Assembly (NCBI GenBank): GCA_033977485.1
Contig: CM066994.1
Span: 42,123,155-42,187,154, forward strand
Reading direction: 5' to 3'
Source: Hydrangea macrophylla
Lineage: Eukaryota; Streptophyta; Magnoliopsida; Cornales; Hydrangeaceae
DNA: 64,000 bases
This document shows positions 56,861 to 64,000 of this stretch, in pieces. Numbering within the stretch: position 1 is the first letter of the stretch; each line of letters begins with the position of its first letter. The position numbers and the translations under genes are program-made. The notes below the pieces were generated by a model. The model was not told the origin of the DNA, ran no database searches, and saw only the letters and a list, made by a program, of their open reading frames with translations.

Positions 56861-57417
56861 CCCAACCTATGTAATTAGAGAACCCAAGAAATAAGTTCAT
56901 ATGGGTAATAACAAGTCATTGGTTGATTTGATATGCACTATAATTTGATTATCATGTTGTTCATTCCTATAGTGTATAGTGCAATTGCAATGAGCAAAGG
57001 TTAAGTTAAATTCTTAATGAATTCCATAGTCCATATTATTTGGATGGTATGTTTAATTGCAATACATACTTGATGGAATCACCTATATAAATGTGAAAGT
57101 GGGGCCGCTTTCTATGAAAACTTGGGCAAGTTTTCTAGAGCACTTATGAAAAATACAGGATAGGCGCGGGGTCTAGAGGCGCCACACTGAGTTGCTCAGA
57201 TTCTGAGGAATCAATGTGGGTGTAAAACGATTGATTTACGATAAGGGATTATGGTTCATAGGAATGTTGTTTCACCAAATTTCTGTAATATCACTTCTTA
57301 TATTCTTAGGGACTGGTTCATAGCCCTAAAGGCACCAGTTTTGATGCATTGATTTCTCTTACTCCACTCCTTTTCTATCTGTTTGAATTTTTGAATTAGG
57401 GGGGGGGGGGGGGGGGG
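56861..57417 (+). other. F3 3' UTR ending in a run of 19 G
   Basis: Matches the 3' UTRs of F1 and F2 almost base for base. Where the others have a short G tract and ATTG before the LTR, this copy has 19 consecutive G (57399-57417) running straight into TTAGATT. It is either slippage expansion of the polypurine tract or an assembly artefact. Confidence 0.7.
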
Positions 57418-57806
57418 TTAGATTATTTTGTGGGTTATATACTTTTGTGGGTTGTTTAGTTAATTAGGTTATAATATTTGTTGTTTGGGCCTTTTAATTT
57501 AAAACCAAACAAAGCCTATTTTAGGCTATGCACCTCTTTATTTCAAAAACCCAAACCCATACTAAAGCTTGATGTGACACATATCCCACATTGTTAATTT
57601 ACAAGACATTTCAACACCTTATATATGTATATATTTTACTTTCATAAGCTAGCAAGCTTTGGGGAAATGCTTTGTCAGGTGCGCAAAGAGGGGGTGGGGG
57701 GTACAAATCTTGAATTCGTACCGTCTGATTTAGCTTGAAAATAGTGAATTGTGCGAGTGTATCCTGCAGACTCGAATTGTATTCTCGCTCTTATGGAGGG
57801 TGCTGT
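57418..57806 (+). repeat. F3 3' LTR, first half, interrupted by A3
   Basis: Follows the F LTR to ATGGAGGGTGCTGT, where A3 is inserted. The rest would lie beyond A3, outside the window. Confidence 0.8.
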
Positions 57807-60800
57807 TGTGGATATCGCAATTTTTCCTACCCACAGCTTTTGTTTAAAACCTTTTTCGAATTCAAATTCAAAAACGAGTGGCCACTTAATTTTTAAAGGA
57901 AAATTATGAAATCATTTTTAAAGCAAACCGATCTTTTGTGAAACCAAAGATTAACTAGGTCCGGGGATTATGGAATGAGAGAGGAAGGAGTCCGACGGAC
58001 TAACCCTCTCTCATCCTATCTTGCGATAGGCCTCTACTCAACATCCTTTTAATCAAACTATTAATCTAAGCATGCCCTCAACTAATACATAGATATAAAT
58101 ATACATTAAATAAGCATGTCAAAATGGTGTAAAATTGCTAATGACAAAATATCATTCGAAACCATATAATTCACTTCGCAAGCAAGATGATATGCAACAG
58201 AGGACAAGAGAACTTACCCGTGATCCAGCCGCGATTATTAAATGTGCAATGCATGCAAATAAATAAAACCTAGGAAAAGAGTCCCTAATCTATATATACA
58301 AGTAAAACAAGACCTATTTCTAAGGTGTCGTACATGGAGTTGAAAATCAATAAAAATCAAAGAAGCAAATTAAACTAGAGAAGGGTTGGGAAATTGTACC
58401 TCAGATGCGCTAAAAAACAAAGATTAGCACACGCATTTTAAGCAAAGAACATTATTGGATCCTAAGTAATAATTCCTAACAAGAGGCAAATTCTATTTTT
58501 CAAGTATCAATCTACATGAATGAATGCACATTGATACATGAATATGAACAATATAAAGACCATGAGCTAATCATTGATTTGGATCGTTTGACCTTTGGTT
58601 CCAAGTTTGAATAATCTTTATTAGAGTATGGTATAAGCCTTAGGTTAAGGAAAGATCATTTGAACTATTATTTACAAAGTTGGTAAAAACTGTGACAGGA
58701 TTATGAAAATTGCTGAGAGCAGACCCGAACTTCAAAGAAATAAAAAGCATGCTTCCCATGGTTTGATGTCGGTGAATTTTGGACACAAGATGCCACTATG
58801 AGTCTAGTTTTTAACCCAAAAAGAAAATCAAAGTTTCAATGGATAGATCTCTGAGAATTAAACAAACACTAGACATTACTCGGAACTTCATAACTCTCTG
58901 TCCAGAGTTCTTATACAATTTTCTAAAAATAGTAAAAACTCTAAAAGACTCTAATCTTTTTAGGGATTCTTATTAACACATTAAAGTTCATAGAAAAAAT
59001 TATTTGGGGTCATTAATACTTGATTGGGGTTCTGATTTACTCATTTCAAAAGGGTGTTGCTGTTTTGAAACTCTGGACAGATTGTTGTTGTTTCACAAAA
59101 CTCATGACCAAACCATTTTAACCATGGAATCTTGTTAAAACAAAAAATGCAGTGGTAGAACTTTGAGTTATAGACATTTTCCCGCTGGTTTCATTTAGTT
59201 CCAACGGTTCGATATTTAATTAAAAATCCTTGATCAAAAGTGGTCACTGAATTCACTGCACCAATTGTCAAGTTCAACTTTATTTGTTAACCCCAACTAT
59301 TAAACCATAGAGTTGAGCTTAAATCGAACCATTATCTCCTACCATTTGATGGTCGTTGGAGACTAAGGACACTCATATAGATTTCAATGAAGTGCGAATG
59401 AACTTCACAAAATCCCAAGACAATAAATCTAAACCATGGAAATAGACTTAGATTTACACTACTTCTCCTACCATTTGACGGTCACCGGAGATTAAGAACA
59501 TTTGGACTTATGGATTTTAAATGAAGTATAAGGAACTTCATAAAATCTCAAAGTAGTGAGGCTAAGCCATGGAAATAAGCTTGGACTCAAATTATCCTTC
59601 CTTCCATTTGTTGGTCATTGGAGACTAGGGACACTTAAACTTGTGGGTTTTGATGAAGTATGAAGAGACTTCATAAAACCCCAAGGTAATGAATTTAAAC
59701 TATGGTAAAAGTTTGAACTCATTGACTCAATACACTAATATCAACCTCAATCCTCTCATGAATCATGAGTTCATAAGAAAATTGAGGGATTCTAAAAATA
59801 AGGATTCAATTAAGACATTGAAAGCCTTATGAATCTAAAAAAAAAAAAGACATAGTCAAAAGAAAAGAAATCAAAGTTTAAGCAACATCAAACTCCAAGA
59901 TTTATTCAAACTTTAATCTCAAGGCTATTTTGATCCAACTAATGAAATGAGAGTTCAATCACAATACATGTGGTGTGTGATGAAATGAGGTGGGAAGAGA
60001 GGTTTTGAAAATGTGTAAAAGGGTCCTAAGCATCTATGTATTGTGATTGAACTTGGATGTTAAAACTAAGTGATTTAGAGTTTACCTCTAATTATCCTCA
60101 ACTCCTTTTGTTGCTTTGAAATCTTTCAAGAATGATGATCAAGCTCTTCTTCTTCTAATTCCACTTTTCTCTTAATTTAGAAAGTTTTGAAAGAGAATCA
60201 TTATTGGGATCCTAACATTCTAAAATTCCAAGTATCTATTAATGGGACACACATCCTCTATATATAGGCAATCTTTAGAGGGTTATTTTGGAAAATTCGC
60301 AACCAAAACCCTAATTTCAGCCGCCTTTTGATGGTATAAACCGACCTACTTTAGGACAGAGTGTCACAAAAATGCAGCACTCTCTGGTGCTAGAAGCGGC
60401 ACTCAGTGATTGTCGGTGCGGCAGTAACTGATTGTCGAAACGGCATTCAGTGATTGCCGAAACGACATTCATGGAGTGCCGTGGGCAACTACACGGACTG
60501 TCGTTTTGTTATGTAGAAATCTATTTTTTGCGGCATTTGATGAAATTAGCGGCATTCACTAAAAGTCGTACGGCACTTCATAAAGTGCTGTACGGCAACC
60601 CGTAACTGCCGCAGCCTTCACTATGTGCCATTTTCTCTGTTTCCCTCTTTCTTTCTTTTTCTTTTTTTTTTGTTTTGAATTGGAAAAGCCTTCGGAAGAG
60701 CTTGAATCACCTTTGGAAATCGTGGATTAATCGGACGCTTGTCATCATCGAATCTTAGAGGTAATACTCCCCTTAATTCGACGCCTGGTCAAAATTAGGG

Positions 60801-60808
60801 TGTCTACA
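57807..60808 (-). repeat. A3 3' LTR (3,002 bp)
   Basis: TGTGGATATC...GTGTCTACA. On the sense strand a purine tract (GTCGAAGAGGGGTAAAC, 60809-60825) precedes it, so this is the 3' LTR of a minus-strand element whose body extends to the right. TATA box about 60257-60267. Some 135-150 bp longer than A1 and A2. Confidence 0.85.
60372..60635. repeat. Inverted-repeat array in A3 LTR
   Basis: Third copy of the array, just upstream of the TATA box in the sense direction. Units such as CGGCATTCAGTGATTGCCG keep the arms, with some mutations. Confidence 0.7.
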
Positions 60809-61380
60809 GTTTACCCCTCTTCGACAGAGCTTGTGGAGCAACGCGTGTAACAAGCGAATGTGAAAGACTATGTGGAGACAAGCCTTTGACCAAACCGTCG
60901 AATTTAGGTAAAAACGAAATGCGTTGCAAAAAACGGTCGTGCAAACGGTTCATGTCGGTCGTGCTCAGAGGCGAGCTGCCTACGTATCCATTTGGGAATC
61001 AAACCAAGACGTAGTTCGGGCCAGGGATAAACACACATAAGCACAAGTAATCATACGAATGGATGCACATATCCTGTCGTGATGCACGTGCTCACGCAAT
61101 GATGGTTGTCAATGCAATTTCATGCTCTACAAATGATGTGATTCGAAAATCGTGCTATCGCGACGTATCCAAATGCAGTCCAAACCTCACACTCTTCAAT
61201 GTTCTCGGCCACTCCGACTTAGAGACGAGTTATTATTTATTTATTATTTTTTTTAAAGTTCAGAGTATTTGATTATTGGGTTGATTTTTTTTTCAAGATT
61301 GTGACTATCCTGGCCAGTTAGACGAACGCAATTGACTGGGTTGCGCTTCGCGACTTAGACCCCGGTGTCAATGTGTGTTT
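60809..61380 (-). other. A3 3' noncoding region, next to the LTR
   Basis: Contains the purine tract and a stretch around 60965-61020 (CTGCCTACGTATCC, CAAGACGTAGTTCGGGCC) like those I know from Tat/Ogre 3' regions. There is no gene. Such elements have long untranslated sequence between pol and the 3' LTR. Confidence 0.6.
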
Positions 61381-61672
61381 GCTCTAAAAAATTCGCGGCC
61401 CTTCGGCCCCATTGGATATCTTTTCTCTGAAAATTCGCAGCCCTTCGGCCCCGTCGGATATGTTTTCTCTGAAAATTCGCAGCCCTTTCTGCCCCATCGG
61501 ATATGTTTGCTCTGAAAAATCCACAGCCCTTCGGCCCCGTTGGATATGTTTGCTCTGAAAAATCCGCAACCCTTCGGCCCCGTCAGATATGTTTGCTTTG
61601 AAAAATCCGCAACCCTTTGGCCGCGTCAGATATGTTTTCTCTGAAAATCCGCAGCCCTTTGTCCTCATATAA
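61381..61672. repeat. Tandem repeat, 42-43 bp unit, about 7 copies, in A3 3' region
   Basis: Units contain CGCAGCCCTTCGGCCCC, then GTCGGATATG and TTTTCTCTGAAAA, with small variations (ATCC or ATTC, GTTGG or GTCGG). Tandem repeats in the 3' region of Tat/Ogre elements are known and can seed satellites. The 110-codon minus-strand frame over it is periodic and not evidence of a gene. Confidence 0.85.
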
Positions 61673-62788
61673 ACCACCATGTCCAAAGAATAATGGGCAA
61701 TTTTGTGATTCATCAAAAAATGATCAACTTATTAATGAGTGCAATTCGTGTAGTGTAAGACTAGAAGAGAAGATAGTGAGAGGAATAAGACAATTGCACT
61801 TTGTAAAAGTGTTTGGTGTTTGATATATAGCAGAGTTCCATTTTATATATACTGAGTATTTCAATCGGTTCAAAAATTAGACATGATCATACTATTGTTC
61901 AGCAATAGTTGGTTAGGGTTTTAGGTAATCAATTTAGGTATTCAAAATTTCAAAGTTTTCTTTTCAAATTAGGGGGGTTTAGGGTGAATATGTCAATGAA
62001 GATGATGAAGCTCATCTTCACTCGGTCGGAAGTCGCCGGAGTCACCGAAATCGCCGAGTCGCCCTTTTGATGACTTTTTTTTTCTTCGAAAAATAGCCTT
62101 GTGATGTCTTTGTGAATGCAATCAGTCTTTGTACAGAAATGGATCGATTTTGTGATGTCAGCCTTGCGATGTCATCGGAATCGCCGAAGTGGGTCTGCCT
62201 TGTGTAATGTCTACGCTGAAGTGAGTTGCTAGATTTGAAAAAGGAGAGGAAAGAGAAAAGGACAGGGGGTGTGGTGGTTGGCTAGAGAGGTGAGGGGTTG
62301 GGTTTTGGGCCAAAAGCAAAATTGGGTTATGGGTTTGGTTTCTGGAGTAGTGGGTCGAGTTCGGTCGCCCGTACGCTAGAGTTGTGGGGTGGGTTGGATC
62401 CTGTCTCCAGTTCGCTAGAGTACTAGAGGTGTTGCCCAGTTGGTTTTTGTTCAACCTTGGTTTCAAAAACGAGAGGGAAAGAGAGGAGAATGGAAATGGA
62501 CACGAAGAGAGAGAAAAGTGATGGAGCGTGAACTTGTAACCGGCTAGAGAGGTGAGAGGGTGGGTGTTGGCATGGATTTTCATTTAAGGGTGAGGTGTTT
62601 GGTTGTATGGTTGAGATCACTCTAAGGCATCATCCAAGGGTTCTGGTTCATTTTGGTGTACCAACACCAATACCACCTTGGTTAACCAAAGTGATCTGCT
62701 AAAATATTACAAAAATCTGTTATTATTTGCCAAAAAAAAATGCTTTTAAAACTACTTGAAATCTCTCCTTTTTCCTTACCCCTGCCAT
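61673..62788. other. Region right of the tandem repeat, no gene recognised
   Basis: Probably more of A3's long 3' region, but I cannot tell where A3 ends. Two stretches (about 62225-62300 and 62465-62570) are loosely similar (GGCTAGAGAGGTGAG with a purine-rich run before it), suggesting an old internal duplication. The minus-strand frames at 62158-62620 are low-complexity and not convincing. Confidence 0.4.
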
Positions 62789-63216
62789 TAGTGGTGTTAA
62801 TCAGGCCGGGTTGGCCCGGCCCGGCCTGAGCTGGGCCCGCTTTTTTGGGCTAAAAGCCCGGCCCGGCCCGCCACAAGGCTCGACCTGCTAGGCCCGGTTC
62901 ACATACCCCGGGCCGGGGAAGACACCCATCCTTCCGTCCATGGCCCGGTCCGGCCCGGCCCGAAATGGTGAAAAAGTCCGGCCCGGCCCGAAACCCGCCA
63001 CGGCCCACTTCAAAAATAGAAGAAAGCCCGCTAGCCCGTCCGGCCCGGCCCAATGTCTGGCCCGCTAGGCCCGGGCCACCGGTCCGGGGTGGACACACCC
63101 CCTCCACTCCCAAGCCCGGCCCGATGTTTGGTGAAGCCCGGTTCGGCCTGGCCCGAAGCCCGCTCGGGGTCCGCTTTGACCGAGCCCGGCCCAGCCCGGC
63201 CCGTTTGACACCTCTA
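62789..63216. mobile_element. Non-autonomous hAT-like element, 428 bp, extremely GC-rich
   Basis: Ends are inverted (TAGTGGTGTTAATCAGGCC at left, TAGAGGTGTCAAACGGGCC read inward from the right, about 30 bp of TIR). They are flanked by a perfect 8-bp TSD, CCTGCCAT (62781-62788 and 63217-63224). The interior is packed with GGCCCGGCCC-type repeats. An 8-bp TSD and TAGNGGTGTCAAA-like ends suit plant hAT elements. No transposase. Open frames on both strands (Arg/Gly/Pro-rich) are composition effects. Confidence 0.85.
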
Positions 63217-63224
63217 CCTGCCAT

Positions 63225-64000
63225 CACTTATCTTTAACCCTTTCTTCTTCAAGTTCTCTAACCATAAAATTTGGCAGCACACTATTTCTTCACTGTCCGT
63301 TCCAAGCTTCCAGTCTTCAACCCAAAAACCTTGGCTTCAATCGCCTCCAGAGATCAATGTCGGCAATAATTTCTGAACTGTCTGTTCAAGTTAGAGAGAT
63401 ATTGATCTTTCAAAGGTAGTTATTTGTTCATTGGTTGACAAAGACTCCCCGTCTTCTTCATGGCCCAGAAAGCAAGTGGGTGGATTGTCTTCGTGCTTTA
63501 CTTTGGATTTCTTTGGTCCCAAAGACTCCTCATCTTCTTCATGGCCTAGAGAACTTTTTGGCTCTGTTTTGATCTACCATCAATGGCATTTCAGTCTAAG
63601 ACTTAATTTACTTCTTTTTATGATGTGGGCGTGTTTCATTTCATCACATATGTATTATTTTATTTTTTGTTACTGATCCACATCATATATATATATATAT
63701 ATGCATATATATATATATATTGATCGTCTTTGATTTTGTGGTGAGTTTCCTGTATAATTTTACCTATGTAGCACGGATACGGACACGCGACACGGATACG
63801 ATACGACACGGAGACGGTGAAACGGCAAATCTAAAAAATATAGGATACGGAGATGGAGACGGCTAGGATACTTTGAATAAAAAAATATTTTTTAAAAATA
63901 TAATTTGATTTTAAGTATAAAAGGAAAAAAAAAAAACTGAAAATATAATGAAAAATACTTTACAAAAAATTCGTGAAAAATATAATGTTGAGATAAAGAT
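63225..64000. other. Right end, no gene recognised
   Basis: A short duplicated block (AAAGACTCC...TCTTCTTCATGGCC at about 63449-63470 and 63519-63542), an AT microsatellite (about 63685-63720), and a cluster of GATACGGA/GACACGG motifs at 63770-63860 (TGTAGCACGGATACGGACAC), which may be the end of another repeat continuing off the window. Confidence 0.4.

Noticed and set aside
61384..61716. 110-codon minus-strand repeat protein
   Set aside because: The frame simply follows a 42-43 bp tandem repeat in an untranslated region and has no start context or homology.
62850..63237. Arg/Gly/Pro-rich proteins on both strands
   Set aside because: Lack of stops comes from the extreme GC content of the hAT-like element.
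1..64000. Host protein-coding gene
   Set aside because: No frame outside the retroelements has a recognisable domain, intron-exon pattern or reasonable length.

Overview
The window looks like a transposon graveyard from a large flowering-plant nuclear genome, probably a eudicot. I see no host protein gene, no complete tRNA or rRNA gene and no bacterial-type operon. Almost every base I can assign belongs to LTR retrotransposons inserted into one another, plus a few small DNA transposons. The boundaries below come from TG...CA LTR ends, primer-binding sites (PBS), polypurine tracts (PPT) and target-site duplications (TSD) read directly from the sequence. Family names come from recognising conserved protein motifs, not from database searches. 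I use letters for the elements.

Oldest layer: a Ty1/copia-type family (F, plus strand, LTR about 830-840 bp). It appears as F1 (5104-18186), F2 (23398-55042, TSD TAAAT) and F3 (pol remnant at 56408-56860, 3' LTR from 57418). F1 and F2 share the same 210-bp upstream flank and the same TAAAT target site, so the locus itself was duplicated. Between F1 and F2 lie a 1.53-kb tandem duplication (18535-21599), a small Mutator-like element (20873-22235) and a CACTA-like repeat array (22596-23186).

Insertions into this layer: (A) a Tat/Ogre-type Ty3/gypsy family on the minus strand. A1 is at 1-4893 (gag remnant, PBS and 5' LTR; the rest lies off the left edge), A2 is a solo LTR at 23831-35917 (TSD CACAT), and A3 is a 3' LTR at 57807-60808 with its 3' region to the right. 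(B) 5465-15986 (minus, TSD ACTCT) is a nearly intact Ty3/gypsy chromovirus inserted in the F1 LTR. (C) 25995-35231 (plus, TSD TCTTC) is a very young chromovirus inserted in solo LTR A2. (D) 36695-52459 (minus) is a decayed chromovirus in the F2 interior. (E) 43093-51426 (minus, TSD ATTTC) is an Athila-type element that lacks reverse transcriptase, inserted in the 5' LTR of D. At the right end (62789-63216) is a very GC-rich, hAT-like short element with an 8-bp TSD, CCTGCCAT.

How the parts work together: in each gypsy element an LTR promoter drives one RNA encoding gag and pol (protease, reverse transcriptase, RNase H, integrase; a chromodomain-like tail in B, C and D). A tRNA primes cDNA synthesis at the PBS. 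Most copies are broken: B has one nonsense codon near the end of pol, C has one frameshift and one nonsense codon, and D and A1 are riddled.

Most unusual: B carries an extra 307-codon, extremely acidic ORF between its PBS and gag. The LTRs of B contain arrays of the palindrome CAATCGATTG, spaced alternately 20 and 25 bp. A-family LTRs carry an array of small inverted repeats just upstream of the TATA box. The A1 PBS extends into about 50 nt resembling the 3' half of tRNA-Arg.
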